NCBI GenBank assembly: GCA_028284905.1
Contig: JANQQU010000060.1
Span: forward strand, 244,557-308,556
DNA length: 64,000 nucleotides
Direction of reading: 5' to 3'
Source: Calditrichia bacterium
GTDB taxonomy: Bacteria > Calditrichota > Calditrichia > RBG-13-44-9 > J075
Below are positions 35,151-44,921 of the stretch, one piece after another. The translations under genes and the position numbers were made by a program. The first letter of the stretch is position 1, and every line of letters starts with the position of its first letter. The notes below the pieces were generated by a model, which saw only the letters and a program-made list of their open reading frames with translations, had not been told where the DNA came from and made no database searches.

Positions 35151-37268
35151 GTGAGAATAGAAGACGTTATCAAAATCGAGAAGAATGACGGTATTGCGAC
35201 AATCTGGCTGGATCATCAATTAGAAAAGACCAATATTGTCTCCCCCGCACTGATTGAAATATTCGAAACCGTTTTTAATACTATAGCCAGTGATAATGAA
35301 ATTAAAGCAGCGGTATTAATTAGCCGGAAGAAAGATTTTATTGCCGGCGCAGACATTAAATCATTTGCCATTGAAAAGCCTGGTGATTTTTTACCTTACC
35401 AGCAGAAAGGTCATGCCAGTCTCGAAAAGCTCGAAGGCGGCAAAAAGCCGATTGTCGCAGCCGTGCATGGCGGCTGTTTTGGGTTAGGCACCGAGTTAGC
35501 CCTGGCCTGCCATGCGATTGTTGCCTCTAACGATTCTTCCACCGTTTTTGCCTTACCGGAAGTAAAAATTGGTTTATTACCCGGAGGTGGGGGCACCCAG
35601 CGCCTCCCCCGGCGTGTCGGCATTCAGGCCGCGCTGGACATGATGCTTACTGGAAAGAATATTTACGCTTATAGGGCCCGCAAAATGGGTTTGGTGGATG
35701 TACTGACTGACAAAAACAAACTCCATCAGGCTGCAGTGATCACTGCAAAAAAACTTTTGAAAAACCCTTCTAAAAAGCAGCCGAAGAAATCCTTAGTCAA
35801 TAAACTGCTGGAGAATAATCCACTAGGCAGATCTGTTTTGTTTAGCCAGGCACGGAAAATGGCGAATAAACAATCGCAGGGGAATTACCCGGCTGTTCCG
35901 GCAATCATAGAATGTGTTGAACGTGGCTTCAAAAATGGCATTGCCGATGGATATGCTGCTGAACTGGAACACTTCGAAAAGTTGATGCTTACACCGGAGA
36001 GCGATGCGTTGCGCGGCCTCTTTTTTCAGATGACTGACAACAAAAAGAACCCCATCGATAATAATGCAATGAAAATTCAGCGACTGGGAATGATTGGCGC
36101 AGGTTTTATGGGAGCAGGCATCGCGGAGGTTAGCGTCAATAAAGGCATCGATGTGCTTTTAAAAGACATTAATCAGGAAACAATCCAGGAAGCACGAAGA
36201 AGTATCTGGAAAGGCCTGAAAAAGAAAATCCGCTATAAGACACTCAGTAAAACTGCCGCGGAAACAGTCATTGGCCGGGTGCATGGTCAGCTGGATTATG
36301 ATCACTTTGATACCGCCGATCTGGTTATTGAAGCAGTTTTAGAAAAGATGGATTTAAAGAAACAGATCATCAAAGAGGTGGAATCTCTCGGAAACGATAA
36401 TCTGATTTTTGCCAGCAACACTTCTTCCCTTTCGGTGACTGAAATGGCGAATAGTGCTAATAAGCCCGATCAGGTAGTTGGAATGCATTACTTTTCACCG
36501 GTACCGAAAATGCCTTTGTTGGAAATTGTCAAAACGCCGCAGACTGCAGATTGGGTCCTTGCTGCATGTTACGATTTCGGCGTTCGCCAGGGTAAAACCT
36601 GCATAATCGTAAATGATGGACCGGGATTTTATGTAAATCGTATTCTTGCCCCCTATCTGAACGAATGTCTGTTGATGATCGAAGAAGGTGTTCCCTTTGA
36701 TGCCATTGACAAAGCTTTGCTGAAAAAGGGATTTCCGGTGGGTCCAATTACGCTCATGGATCAGGTAGGCTTAGACATTGTCGCTCACTCAACATCCAGC
36801 AGTGAAGCAGTAGTTAAAGACCGGGATGGTTTTGAAATCAGTAAAGGCGTGGTAAAAATGTATGAGGCCGGACGGCGGGGCCGTAAAAACAAGCAGGGTT
36901 TTTATCAATACAGCGACAAAGGCAAGCGGAAAGGTGTTGATTCCTCCGCGTATCAATATTTTAAAGGGGATGGCAATAAATCGCTGCCCGCATCCGAAAT
37001 TCAGGATCGTGCACTCATGCTGATGCTGAACGAAGCGGTGATCTGCCTTGAAAATGACATTATCAGCAAACCGACAGATGGCGACCTTGGTGCGGTATTT
37101 GGCATTGGCTTCCTTCCTTTTAGTGGCGGACCTTTCCGTTACATCGACCATGTCGGCGTAAAAAACATTTACGATACGATGCAAAGACTTACCGAAACTT
37201 ACGGCCCCCGCTTTCAACCCGCGAAAATGCTGAAAGACATGGCCGAGAATGGAAAAACATTCCATTGA
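35151..37268 (+). CDS. fadJ: fatty acid oxidation complex alpha subunit (enoyl-CoA hydratase / 3-hydroxyacyl-CoA dehydrogenase)
   Basis: A 705-residue bifunctional enzyme starting at GTG 35151. The N-terminal crotonase domain (about 5-190) has [10 protein letters not shown] and [15 protein letters not shown] with the first catalytic Glu, and [23 protein letters not shown] with the second. The NAD-binding hydroxyacyl-CoA dehydrogenase domain (about 308-490) has [15 protein letters not shown] and the catalytic His in [17 protein letters not shown]. Two C-terminal dimerisation domains follow (from [19 protein letters not shown]). It hydrates enoyl-CoA and oxidises the product to 3-ketoacyl-CoA, which FadI cleaves. 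No regulator or acyl-CoA ligase is next to it; a strong terminator follows. Confidence 0.95.
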   Translation: MRIEDVIKIEKNDGIATIWLDHQLEKTNIVSPALIEIFETVFNTIASDNEIKAAVLISRKKDFIAGADIKSFAIEKPGDFLPYQQKGHASLEKLEGGKKPIVAAVHGGCFGLGTELALACHAIVASNDSSTVFALPEVKIGLLPGGGGTQRLPRRVGIQAALDMMLTGKNIYAYRARKMGLVDVLTDKNKLHQAAVITAKKLLKNPSKKQPKKSLVNKLLENNPLGRSVLFSQARKMANKQSQGNYPAVPAIIECVERGFKNGIADGYAAELEHFEKLMLTPESDALRGLFFQMTDNKKNPIDNNAMKIQRLGMIGAGFMGAGIAEVSVNKGIDVLLKDINQETIQEARRSIWKGLKKKIRYKTLSKTAAETVIGRVHGQLDYDHFDTADLVIEAVLEKMDLKKQIIKEVESLGNDNLIFASNTSSLSVTEMANSANKPDQVVGMHYFSPVPKMPLLEIVKTPQTADWVLAACYDFGVRQGKTCIIVNDGPGFYVNRILAPYLNECLLMIEEGVPFDAIDKALLKKGFPVGPITLMDQVGLDIVAHSTSSSEAVVKDRDGFEISKGVVKMYEAGRRGRKNKQGFYQYSDKGKRKGVDSSAYQYFKGDGNKSLPASEIQDRALMLMLNEAVICLENDIISKPTDGDLGAVFGIGFLPFSGGPFRYIDHVGVKNIYDTMQRLTETYGPRFQPAKMLKDMAENGKTFH

Positions 37269-37309
37269 TAACCGGACACAATCCTGTAAAGCCTTTTCTA
37301 TAAACTAAA

Positions 37310-37345
37310 AGCGCTGTGGAATTTTTCCACAGCGCTCTTTTTTGG
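37310..37345 (+). terminator. intrinsic terminator of the fad operon
   Basis: Perfect 12-base stem AGCGCTGTGGAA / TTCCACAGCGCT with a three-base loop, followed by CTTTTTT. It may also serve the small minus-strand gene ending at 37377. Confidence 0.9.
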
Positions 37346-37376
37346 AGTCAGATGAGTAATAGATCTGTATAAAATT

Positions 37377-37592
37377 TTACTTCTGTTTAACCTTAAACAA
37401 AACTTGTCCCAGGTAGCCGCCGGAGTTGATCTCCGCGATGTAAAGTCCGGGCTGCATATGTGCTTCCCGCTTCAGCATTGGTTCGGAAAGTTTGTCCAGT
37501 AATTCACCTGCTTCATAGTCCTGGTCGCCATCACTTAAAAGGATGGGTGCTTCTTCTTCAACAATCTGGTTTAGTACTTCACGTAATTTCAT
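37377..37592 (-). CDS. small protein of unknown function
   Basis: A 71-residue acidic protein from ATG 37592, which has CAGGGA about 10 bases upstream; an earlier in-frame ATG at 37610 lacks a site. The first half is helical and acidic (VLNQIVEEEAPILLSDGDQD), and the second contains MQPGLYIAEINSGGYLGQVLFKVKQK split into two beta-like strands, reminiscent of the last strands of surface sorting domains (LYIAEINS...QVLFKV), but there is no signal peptide. No family recognised. It stands alone between the fad terminator and the exported thioredoxin-fold gene. Confidence 0.55.
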   Translation of the reverse strand: MKLREVLNQIVEEEAPILLSDGDQDYEAGELLDKLSEPMLKREAHMQPGLYIAEINSGGYLGQVLFKVKQK

Positions 37593-37610
37593 AATAATTT
37601 CCCTGAGCAA

Positions 37611-37911
37611 AGGTTGATAAAAACAATTTAGTCTGAATATCTAACTTTTGCTTGTTTACGGGACATTTTTCAATATGTTCTCTTATTTTTGCTAACTTTA
37701 CCGCTTTTCTTGCATCAAAGAATCTTGCACAAAAGGCAGGAAGAAGATATCACGATTTAATAACATTTATGATTCCACGTAAAAAATGGAATCCATATCA
37801 CAAAAACACAGTATAATCGACTATAGCTTGTAGTATACATTTAAGTTGCAATGAAATATTTGATGATTTATTTTTGAGCATTAAGCGTATTAATTTCAGG
37901 AAGGACCTAAA
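37611..37911. other. gene-free A/T-rich region
   Basis: About 300 bases between divergent genes. One short inverted repeat, GATTCCA / TGGAATC (37771-37793). It must include the promoters of the small protein and the thioredoxin-fold gene, but no convincing promoter or ORF was identified. Confidence 0.5.
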
Positions 37912-38604
37912 ATGTCAAAAAGATTTTCAAACATATTATTAATCTTGCTCGTTTGCTTCTCCTTCTCATCGTTGAAGGCCGGAGAGGTTGCCCTGGAAGG
38001 CGCCCAAATTGGCGAATGGACGATGGACTTTTCTGCTGCCGCAAAACTGGCAGGAGAACAGGATTTACCGATGTTGTTAAATTTTACCGGCTCTGACTGG
38101 TGCGGCTGGTGCAAATTGATGGATAAAAATGTTTTCGCAAAAGAGACTTTTAAATCTTTCGCTAAAGAAGAAATGGTATTGGTAACCCTGGATTTCCCCA
38201 GGAACTCAAGCATTGTGCCGGCCAAATACGTCAATAGAAACTATCAGTTGCAGAGCCAGTTCGGTGTTAGCGGCTATCCGACATATATCATATTGGACAG
38301 TGATGGTGAAACTGTTTTAGGACAGCTTGGCGCCGGACGGGACAAAACGCCTGATGTGTTTATCCAGGAACTGAAAAATATCCTACGTTTCCGGGACTCC
38401 GAAATTGCCGAGTATGCTCAAACTTTAGCACCGGCAAAAGCAAAAGCTTTTAAAGCGGCAGTGGCAAGTCTAAAAAGTACCCAGAATGATTTTATGGCCT
38501 GGCTGGATACCGAGCCGGTTCGCAATCCTGAGAATGAAAAAATTTACTCTGACTTTGTCACGAAGCTACGAGCCAGTCTGACGAAGATTAACGAATTTTA
38601 TTAA
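37912..38604 (+). CDS. exported thioredoxin-fold protein (CGWC active site)
   Basis: A 230-residue protein: signal peptide (ILLILLVCFSFSSLKA), then a thioredoxin domain (about 35-160) with active site WCGWC (Cys64 and Cys67) and the cis-Pro region VSGYPTYIIL. The first part resembles the DsbD-gamma / Thioredoxin_7 group (LLNFTGSDWCGWCKLMD). It likely works as a periplasmic disulfide reductase or isomerase. The C-terminal 60 residues are helical and unassigned. No dsbD or cytochrome-maturation gene is nearby. A good terminator follows. Confidence 0.88.
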   Translation: MSKRFSNILLILLVCFSFSSLKAGEVALEGAQIGEWTMDFSAAAKLAGEQDLPMLLNFTGSDWCGWCKLMDKNVFAKETFKSFAKEEMVLVTLDFPRNSSIVPAKYVNRNYQLQSQFGVSGYPTYIILDSDGETVLGQLGAGRDKTPDVFIQELKNILRFRDSEIAEYAQTLAPAKAKAFKAAVASLKSTQNDFMAWLDTEPVRNPENEKIYSDFVTKLRASLTKINEFY

Positions 38605-38622
38605 TACTGCATTTGCTTTCTA

Positions 38623-38650
38623 AAAGGGCGCCTCTCAGCGCCCTTTTTTA
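38623..38650 (+). terminator. intrinsic terminator after thioredoxin-fold gene
   Basis: Stem AAAGGGCGC / GCGCCCTTT with a six-base loop and a continuing T-run. Confidence 0.9.
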
Positions 38651-38722
38651 TTTCCTGTTTTCTATTTCATCTTTTCTGGTAATATTTCCTCAGCTGTTTT
38701 ATTCTGCCGGAGGAAAGCACCA

Positions 38723-39577
38723 TTGATCGAAGTAAATACACTAACATTTGCTTATCCCCATAGTGACAAACCAACCATCAACCAATTAAATTTTCACATT
38801 GAAAAAGGTGAAATATTCGGTTTTCTTGGCCCCAGTGGTGCAGGTAAGTCTACCACACAAAAGATTTTAATCGGACTGTTAAAATCTTACCAGGGTGATG
38901 TTTCCATATTAAACAAGCCGCTAAAAACCTGGGACGCTAGCCTTTACGAAAGAATTGGCGTTTCGTTTGAATTACCGAATCACTTTCTCAAGTTAACCGC
39001 AAGTGAAAATCTGGCATATTTTGGGCGACTATATGACAAATCTGTTCGCCAGCCGATGGAACTCCTCGAACTACTTGGTCTGGCAGAAGATGCTGACACA
39101 CCCGTCGGACAATTTTCCAAGGGAATGAAAAACCGGCTGACCGTTGCAAGGGCACTTTTGCATGATCCGGACATTCTTTTCCTCGACGAACCAACCGCAG
39201 GTTTGGACCCGGCCAACGCCCGGCGCATTAAAGACTTGATTCGCGCCCAGCAACAATCTGGAAAGACTGTTTTTTTAACGACACATGACATGAGCGTCGC
39301 TGATGAGTTATGTCATCGCCTTGCATTTATTACCGCCGGGGAAATTAGACTGATTGACGCGCCACAAAATCTGAAAATACAATATGGACTGCATCGCGTT
39401 CGGGTAGAATATCTCAATGATGCGCAAACGAAGACAGTCGAGTTTCCGCTTGATGGGATTGGGGAAAACGGACAATTTCTGAGTATTCTTCAACGGCATG
39501 ATATACGCACAATACATACCCTCGAAGCATCGCTGGAGGAGATTTTCATCAAAGTGACCGGGCAGGAGTTACGATGA
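38723..39577 (+). CDS. ABC-2 type transporter ATPase
   Basis: A 284-residue ABC ATPase, with TTG start at 38723 placed eight bases after GGAGGAAA. Walker A LGPSGAGKST, signature FSKGMKNRL (variant of LSGGQ usual in this class), Walker B ILFLDEPTAGLDP, H-loop TTHDMS. The C-terminal 70 residues form the small domain typical of drug-exporter ATPases. It overlaps the next permease by four bases (ATGA), and the three genes 38723-41020 form one transporter. The set resembles the Rv2688c-2686c type exporter (one ATPase plus two different permeases), whose known member exports fluoroquinolones; that substrate cannot be assumed here. Confidence 0.93.
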   Translation: MIEVNTLTFAYPHSDKPTINQLNFHIEKGEIFGFLGPSGAGKSTTQKILIGLLKSYQGDVSILNKPLKTWDASLYERIGVSFELPNHFLKLTASENLAYFGRLYDKSVRQPMELLELLGLAEDADTPVGQFSKGMKNRLTVARALLHDPDILFLDEPTAGLDPANARRIKDLIRAQQQSGKTVFLTTHDMSVADELCHRLAFITAGEIRLIDAPQNLKIQYGLHRVRVEYLNDAQTKTVEFPLDGIGENGQFLSILQRHDIRTIHTLEASLEEIFIKVTGQELR

Positions 39578-40278
39578 AGCGATTCCTGGCGACATTCCTC
39601 TGCGATGTCCGCATACAGCATCGCAATGGCTTTTATTACGCTTCCCTCTTTGCTGCATTTACGGTGGTACTGCTTTTATACTGGATTCCGTCCAGCGAAT
39701 ATTCCTGGATTATTCCGCTGGCGATATTTTCCAATCTCTCCATGAATGGTTTTTATTTTATGGGGGGGCTGGTCTTGCTGGAAAAGGGAGAAGGCACCCT
39801 GGAGGCACAAACAATTACGCCGCTAAATGTCAGTGAGTATCTGGCATCGAAAGTGGTCACGCTTTCCCTTCTCTCAATAATTGAAAGTAGTGTGATTACT
39901 TATTTTGCATTTGGCACTGCTCTCAATTGGATATTTTTACTCGCCGGTATTATAACCATGAATATCCTGTTTTGCCTCTTCGGTTTTTTCCTGGTCATCC
40001 GCTATCATTCGATTAATGAATATCTTTTCCCATCGATCATGTTTCTTTTTTTATTCTCGGTGCCAATCATTTCTTTTACTGGCATGTGGGATCATTTTCT
40101 ATTCTATCTGCATCCATATCATGCCTCATTTTTACTTTTAAAGGCATCATTTCAAACAATACCATCGATGCAGTTGACGTACGCATTTATGTATAGCACT
40201 GCCTGGATATTTTTATTATATCACTTATGCCGAAATGCTTTTCATCGCTTCGTTATCGGAGAAACGGCAAAGGTTTAA
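39574..40278 (+). CDS. ABC-2 type transporter permease, subunit 1
   Basis: A 234-residue integral membrane protein with about six helices (first near LFAAFTVVLLLYWI, later ones FLLAGIITMNILFCLFGFFLVI and LFPSIMFLFLFSVPIISFTG). The cytoplasmic segment EKGEGTLEAQTITPLNVSEYLASK is the ABC-2 permease hallmark contacting the ATPase (split after LEKGEGTLEAQTITPL). It overlaps the ATPase gene by four bases and is followed one base after its stop by the second permease, so translation is likely coupled. It forms half of the membrane pore. Confidence 0.9.
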   Translation: MKRFLATFLCDVRIQHRNGFYYASLFAAFTVVLLLYWIPSSEYSWIIPLAIFSNLSMNGFYFMGGLVLLEKGEGTLEAQTITPLNVSEYLASKVVTLSLLSIIESSVITYFAFGTALNWIFLLAGIITMNILFCLFGFFLVIRYHSINEYLFPSIMFLFLFSVPIISFTGMWDHFLFYLHPYHASFLLLKASFQTIPSMQLTYAFMYSTAWIFLLYHLCRNAFHRFVIGETAKV

Positions 40279-40279
40279 T

Positions 40280-41020
40280 ATGAACAATACCCGTTTATTA
40301 AAAGCCCTGGGACCAATAGACCTCAAAAGTGTGCATCGCGATCCGATGCTCCGTTGGCTGATGATCATTCCCCTTTTTATCGCCCTGCTAATTCGCTGGG
40401 GAATCCCACTCCTCAACATTGAGCTGTTAGAGCGGTTTTCTTTCGACTTCCAGCCATATTACAATTATTTTATGAGTTTTATTCTTATCCTGATCCCGAT
40501 CTTGCCCGGGCAGGTTATTGGTTTTCTTTTGCTGGATCAGCGGGACGACCAAACCCTCAGCGCCTTGCAAGTTTCGCCACTCACGCTTCGGCAATATCTG
40601 ATCTACCGAACAACCCTTCCGATGATACTCAGTGTGTTAATTACTTTGCTGATTTTCCCGATAGCGGGCATTATTGAAATCAAGTTTACTCATCTATTTT
40701 TTACAGCTTTATCCGCGGCCCTGCTAGCCCCTATCTTTGCGCTATTTATGGCGATATTTGCCAACAACAAAGTACAAGGATTTGCACTCATCAAAGCCGC
40801 TGGTATCGTCTGGTATCCTCCGCTTTTTGCATATTTTGTTAGTGGTCCCTGGGAACTGCTTTTTGGCATTTTTCCCACCTATTGGCCCTTAAAAGCTTTC
40901 TGGGTGATGCAATCCGGCGAGACATCCCTTGCTTTTTGGGGATATATTATTTTTGGAATATTAATTCAATATTTGTTCCTGGCTATTGCAATCCGTAAAT
41001 TTCGCCACAAAATGACATAA
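40280..41020 (+). CDS. ABC-2 type transporter permease, subunit 2
   Basis: A 246-residue permease. I choose ATG 40280 because AAAGG lies about eight bases upstream and the previous stop ends at 40278; the frame could extend back to 40235 only by overlapping that gene. About six helices, with LMIIPLFIALLIRWGIPLL first, and the ABC-2 coupling segment DDQTLSALQVSPLTLRQYLI. The start LKALGPIDLKSVHRDPMLRW resembles the fluoroquinolone-export permease family (Rv2686c-like). It pairs with subunit 1. Confidence 0.88.
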   Translation: MNNTRLLKALGPIDLKSVHRDPMLRWLMIIPLFIALLIRWGIPLLNIELLERFSFDFQPYYNYFMSFILILIPILPGQVIGFLLLDQRDDQTLSALQVSPLTLRQYLIYRTTLPMILSVLITLLIFPIAGIIEIKFTHLFFTALSAALLAPIFALFMAIFANNKVQGFALIKAAGIVWYPPLFAYFVSGPWELLFGIFPTYWPLKAFWVMQSGETSLAFWGYIIFGILIQYLFLAIAIRKFRHKMT

Positions 41021-41099
41021 TATAGATAATTCATCTGAAAGCCACCCACCGATCATCTGACGCGTATTCTTACCAGCGAACTTATTTCAGGAGGAAATT

Positions 41100-42281
41100 A
41101 TGTTACGATTCCACTCTCTCATCTTCTTGCTAGTTTTAACCTTTAGCGCTTCCAGCCAAATTTACCCCAGGCTGCAACCATTGATTACCTGGGAACCGAT
41201 CGTAGAAATGGAAGACCAGCTCTTCCCTTCCTACATTTTAGCGTCAGCCACTATGGAATTCTCTCCGGCGACCGATCCATATTTTATCGGGGACCCAAAT
41301 GGACAAATGGGAATGCGTATTAAAAGCGATGCCGGTAATGGCACATTTCGGTTGGAGATTGAAGCGCCGGCGATAATGTCTCCGGCATCGATCAAAGGCT
41401 ACATCAAAGATCAGAAAGTTTATTATGAGGCTTTCCCGAAAATCCCCTATAATTTTAACGCATTATATTCGATCATCCAGCCAATTCCGGTTAATGTTAC
41501 TTTCAAACTCTATGTAAACAATGAGTTTTATGATCAGAAGATAAAGACGATCCGCGTCCATTCGATTAACGATTGTCCCTTTATCCAGATTCACCGGAAA
41601 GGGATTGCCCTGGACCGGAACTGGATGTTCGCCGCATACGTCAACGAAAATCATCCCTGGATTACCAACCAACTACTACCGGAGTTGATGAAGTGGAAGA
41701 TCGTCGACAGCTTTACAGGGTACCAGGTGAGCGAGGAAGAAGTTATTCGCCAGGTGTTTGCCATTTGGACGGAGTTTCAGAAACGCGGCTTTCGCTACAG
41801 CGATATCTCCACGCCAACAGTTATGTCGCAAGCCGTGCGAAGCCAATATGTGCGCTTCCTTAGCGAGACTGTTAATACTGCTCAGGCTAACTGTGTCGAT
41901 GGTACAGCACTTTTTGCATCAATTCTTCGCAGGATTGGCATAAAACCGGTAATAGCCCTGACACCCAATCATTGCTTTTTGGGATTTTATCTCGATCGGG
42001 AAAAACAGCGCTGGATTTTCCTGGAAACCACTTTGTTGGGCACGCGGGATGTCGCCCAGGACAGAATTGACCCCGCATACTGGAATACCTATGCAGGCCT
42101 TTTTGGACCGGTTGCACAGATCACCTACCAACAACAATTACGGTCTTTCATCTATGCCCTGCAGGTTGGCAACAAGAATTATGTAGACATGCAGGAGCAT
42201 CTGAAAACAGTCAACTTACTTTACTTGATTGTTGATGTCGAGGAAGCCCGTAATAGCGGTGTAATGCCTATTAACCGCTAG
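41100..42281 (+). CDS. exported transglutaminase-like (papain-fold) protein
   Basis: A 393-residue exported protein: signal peptide (LIFLLVLTFSASSQ), a 150-residue N-terminal beta-rich domain of unknown type, then a transglutaminase-like core with Cys265 in QANCVDGTALFASILRRIG, His291 in TPNHCFLGFY, and a possible acidic third position in WIFLETT. The Cys and His are placed as in bacterial transglutaminase-like cysteine peptidases, so a protease or amide-forming activity is plausible. The gene follows the ABC-2 exporter by 79 bases, with its own GGAGG site; a functional link is not evident. Confidence 0.75.
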   Translation: MLRFHSLIFLLVLTFSASSQIYPRLQPLITWEPIVEMEDQLFPSYILASATMEFSPATDPYFIGDPNGQMGMRIKSDAGNGTFRLEIEAPAIMSPASIKGYIKDQKVYYEAFPKIPYNFNALYSIIQPIPVNVTFKLYVNNEFYDQKIKTIRVHSINDCPFIQIHRKGIALDRNWMFAAYVNENHPWITNQLLPELMKWKIVDSFTGYQVSEEEVIRQVFAIWTEFQKRGFRYSDISTPTVMSQAVRSQYVRFLSETVNTAQANCVDGTALFASILRRIGIKPVIALTPNHCFLGFYLDREKQRWIFLETTLLGTRDVAQDRIDPAYWNTYAGLFGPVAQITYQQQLRSFIYALQVGNKNYVDMQEHLKTVNLLYLIVDVEEARNSGVMPINR

Positions 42282-42295
42282 GTTTATCTTCTTCC

Positions 42296-42384
42296 GGGCA
42301 TTGTATTTTTCCGGAGGAAATACAGTGCCCGTTTCCGAAAATAAATTGGCTTATCTTCTTAGCTATTCCCTTGGAATAACTAAG
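42296..42384. repeat. two hairpins upstream of fabH
   Basis: First: GGGCATTGTATTT / AAATACAGTGCCC (42296-42330, one mismatch). Second: CTTAGCTATTCC / GGAATAACTAAG (42358-42384, one mismatch). The first probably ends the preceding gene; the pair may also shape the fabH leader. Confidence 0.55.
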
Positions 42385-42443
42385 ATTATTTCCTATTATT
42401 TTGGTGGCTAAAAAGGCATAATTAACAATGGAAAGGATTACTG

Positions 42444-43439
42444 ATGAGAAACTCAACGATTGCTGGTGTTGGTCACTATGTGCCGGAGCGTGTTGTCAAA
42501 AACGCAGACCTTGTAACGATGATGGATACTTCTGATCAATGGATTCGGGAGCGTACTGGCATTGAAGAACGCCGCTGGGTAGATGCTGGAGATACCCACA
42601 CCTCGATGGGACTTAAAGCGACTAAAATGGCGCTGGAACGCGCAAACATGGAAGCAAAGGATATTCAGCTAATTATTATGTGTAGTGTATTGTCGGATCA
42701 TATTGTGCCCGGCTCAGGTTGTTTCCTGCAGGCGGAACTGGAGTTGCCCGGCGTTCCCGCAATTGACATTCGCAATGGTTGCTCCGGTTTTCTTTACGGA
42801 ATGTCCATTGCAGACAAATTCATCAAGACCGGCGTTTACGAGAACGCACTGATTGTCGGCGCAGAAATGTTAAGCACCTCTTTAGATTTGACGACAGAAG
42901 GCCGTGGCACTGCAGTTATTTTTGCCGATGGCGCCGGCGCTGCAATTTTGAAAGCCGAAGAGAATCCTGAAAAGGGGGTTTTAACTACTCACATTCATGC
43001 CGATGGCCGTCATGCAAAACGCCTTTGGGTTGAAGAGCCTTCCCCCGCGCATTCGCCGCGAATCAGTGAAGAACTATTAAACCGCGAAGGTATCTGGCCC
43101 TATATGGATGGAAAATTTGTCTTCAAAAACGCGCTGGTGCGTTTTCCGGAAGTAATTAATACAGCCCTGGAAGCAACAGGCTACAGCAAAGAAGATATCG
43201 ACTTACTGGTCCCCCATCAGGCAAACCTGCGAATCACTGAAGCCGTCAGCAAGCGTCTGGGCATGCCGATGGAGAAAATTATCAGCAATATCCAAAAATA
43301 TGGTAACACAACAGCAGCAACGATACCGATCGGGCTCAGTGAAGCCTGGGAAGAAGACCGACTCAATGATGGCGCATTGGTATGCCTTGCTTCATTTGGC
43401 GCTGGCTTTACCTGGGCATCCGCGCTGGTTCGCTTCTAA
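42444..43439 (+). CDS. fabH: 3-oxoacyl-[ACP] synthase III (KAS III)
   Basis: A 331-residue KAS III, normal length. It condenses acetyl-CoA (or a branched acyl-CoA) with malonyl-ACP to start fatty-acid synthesis. Triad: Cys113 in IDIRNGCSGFLYGM, His in LLVPHQANLRI, Asn in KYGNTTAATIPIGLSEA. The N-terminal DTSDQWIRERTGIEERRW is diagnostic. It stands outside a fab cluster, so it may be a second, specialised copy; the missing acpP/fabD neighbours leave open a role in another acyl-CoA condensation. Confidence 0.93.
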   Translation: MRNSTIAGVGHYVPERVVKNADLVTMMDTSDQWIRERTGIEERRWVDAGDTHTSMGLKATKMALERANMEAKDIQLIIMCSVLSDHIVPGSGCFLQAELELPGVPAIDIRNGCSGFLYGMSIADKFIKTGVYENALIVGAEMLSTSLDLTTEGRGTAVIFADGAGAAILKAEENPEKGVLTTHIHADGRHAKRLWVEEPSPAHSPRISEELLNREGIWPYMDGKFVFKNALVRFPEVINTALEATGYSKEDIDLLVPHQANLRITEAVSKRLGMPMEKIISNIQKYGNTTAATIPIGLSEAWEEDRLNDGALVCLASFGAGFTWASALVRF

Positions 43440-43456
43440 GAATTCTACAATCCAAA

Positions 43457-43486
43457 CCGGAGGGTGAAGTATATTTTACCCTTCGG
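43457..43486. terminator. hairpin between convergent fabH and rsgA
   Basis: CCGGAGGGTGAA pairs imperfectly with TTTACCCTTCGG around a short A/T loop; probably a shared weak terminator. Confidence 0.5.
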
Positions 43487-43512
43487 AAAACTCTCCAAAG
43501 CATCTCTATTGC

Positions 43513-44580
43513 TTATTTCTTCTTATGGTCTTTCATGATTGATTTATACATCTTTCCAAATGCTTTATCCCGCTGACGTTTTTCGATATAAGACCGCTCA
43601 TAATGCGCTGCTTCGCGGGTCATTTTCATAAAATTTTCGTATCGCTCCGAGGATATCACGCCTTCATCCAAAGCTGCGAGCACCGCGCATCCTTTTTCTT
43701 TGGTGTGGGTGCAATCATTAAACCGGCATTGAGTAACCAGCTCACTGATTTCATCGAAAGTAACCTCCAACCCGGTGGATATATCAAAATTTCCCAACTC
43801 CCGCATCCCCGGGGTATCAACTACCAGAGCGCCGTTTTCCAGCAGAATTAATTGCCGGCGAGTTGTCGTATGTCGCCCCCGGCTGTCTTTCTCGCGAACT
43901 TGCTGGGTATCAAATGTCTCATTGCCGAGCAGATTGTTGAGCAGAGTCGTTTTCCCTACCCCGGAAGAACCTAACAAACAAAATGTTTCCCCGGGTTTTA
44001 ATAAATCGACGACATTATCCAGCCCGTCTTGATTAATATTGCTGAAGGATAAAATTGTTAATTCCGGAGAGATCGCTTTTATTTCAGCAATTTTATCCTG
44101 CAATTCTTCAGCTGGTATCAGATCGCTTTTGCTTAGCAGAACTACCGGACGAATTTCGCTTTCATGGATCATCACCAGGTATCGCTCCAGGCGACGCAAA
44201 TTAAAGTTGTCGTCCAGGGATTGTAAAATAAAGGCAATATCGATATTTGCCGCGATTAATTGAATATCGACCTTTTTGCCAGCTGTTTTTCGTTTCAGGA
44301 GTGTTTTACGTGGCAGCAGTTCATGAATAATTGCCTGACTATCGTCATCAAAGAATTGGGCATATACCCAATCGCCAACTGCCGGGTAGTCCAGCGCAGA
44401 GGATGCATTGTAATAGAACTTGCCGGTCACTTCCGCATAGGTCAGCTTTTCAGCGACGCCACGAATCTGGTAATTTTCTTTATTGACCGTTACCACACGT
44501 GCCAATTGGTATTGCGCTAGCTTTTCAGGTTCTGCCTGTTGCTGGAACCATGCCGACCAGCCAATTTTTTCCAGCCCCAT
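43513..44580 (-). CDS. rsgA: ribosome small-subunit-dependent GTPase A
   Basis: A 355-residue RsgA (YjeQ). N-terminal OB-fold (about 25-105), then a circularly permuted GTPase: VLLSKSDL (G4) precedes CLLGSSGVGKTTLLN (G1) and VVDTPGMRELG (G3), with the switch region SRGRHTTTRR. The C-terminal zinc domain is CRFNDCTHTKEKGC. It acts late in 30S maturation. It is the last gene of a tight minus-strand unit: hybrid kinase, small membrane protein, rsgA, with gaps of 16 and 10 bases. Confidence 0.95.
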   Translation of the reverse strand: MGLEKIGWSAWFQQQAEPEKLAQYQLARVVTVNKENYQIRGVAEKLTYAEVTGKFYYNASSALDYPAVGDWVYAQFFDDDSQAIIHELLPRKTLLKRKTAGKKVDIQLIAANIDIAFILQSLDDNFNLRRLERYLVMIHESEIRPVVLLSKSDLIPAEELQDKIAEIKAISPELTILSFSNINQDGLDNVVDLLKPGETFCLLGSSGVGKTTLLNNLLGNETFDTQQVREKDSRGRHTTTRRQLILLENGALVVDTPGMRELGNFDISTGLEVTFDEISELVTQCRFNDCTHTKEKGCAVLAALDEGVISSERYENFMKMTREAAHYERSYIEKRQRDKAFGKMYKSIMKDHKKK

Positions 44581-44590
44581 TTTCTAATCC

Positions 44591-44905
44591 TTAAGTTGTC
44601 GTTTTCTCTTTAAATCCATCGCCGCTTGCCCAGGGACGCAATTCCAGGTAACGCGCCCGTGGTTGGCAAGTCAACCAATTGATGCTGTTTTTACGGCACC
44701 ACCAGATGTGCCCGGCAATCCCGAGCAAGGGATGCCCGATAATCCAAATCAGTGCCCAATTACCGAGCCAGATTGATAAAAGATAACTAACCAGCAGGTA
44801 AAAAAACAGTTTGCCGAAAATCTTCCAGCGGGGTGCAATAAAACGACCGAACAAGGCGAATCCGCTCAGCCACAATGTTGTCGCTAATACCATATGATAA
44901 AACAT
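44591..44905 (-). CDS. small integral membrane protein of unknown function
   Basis: A 104-residue protein with three hydrophobic segments (HMVLATTLWLSGFALFG, LFFYLLVSYLLSIWLG, LIWIIGHPLLGIAGHIWW) and a polar tail (WCRKNSINWLTCQPRARYLELR). Two Cys and conserved-looking His/Trp pairs (GHPLLG, GHIWWC) could bind metal or heme, but this is only a guess. It lies between a hybrid histidine kinase and rsgA with very short gaps, so co-transcription is likely. I do not recognise the family. Confidence 0.7.
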   Translation of the reverse strand: MFYHMVLATTLWLSGFALFGRFIAPRWKIFGKLFFYLLVSYLLSIWLGNWALIWIIGHPLLGIAGHIWWCRKNSINWLTCQPRARYLELRPWASGDGFKEKTTT

Positions 44906-44921
44906 ATTTGTCCTGAGGTTA

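Noticed and set aside
38723..41020. Calling the ABC-2 set a fluoroquinolone exporter
   Set aside because: The gene layout and one permease resemble that family, but substrate cannot be inferred from sequence.
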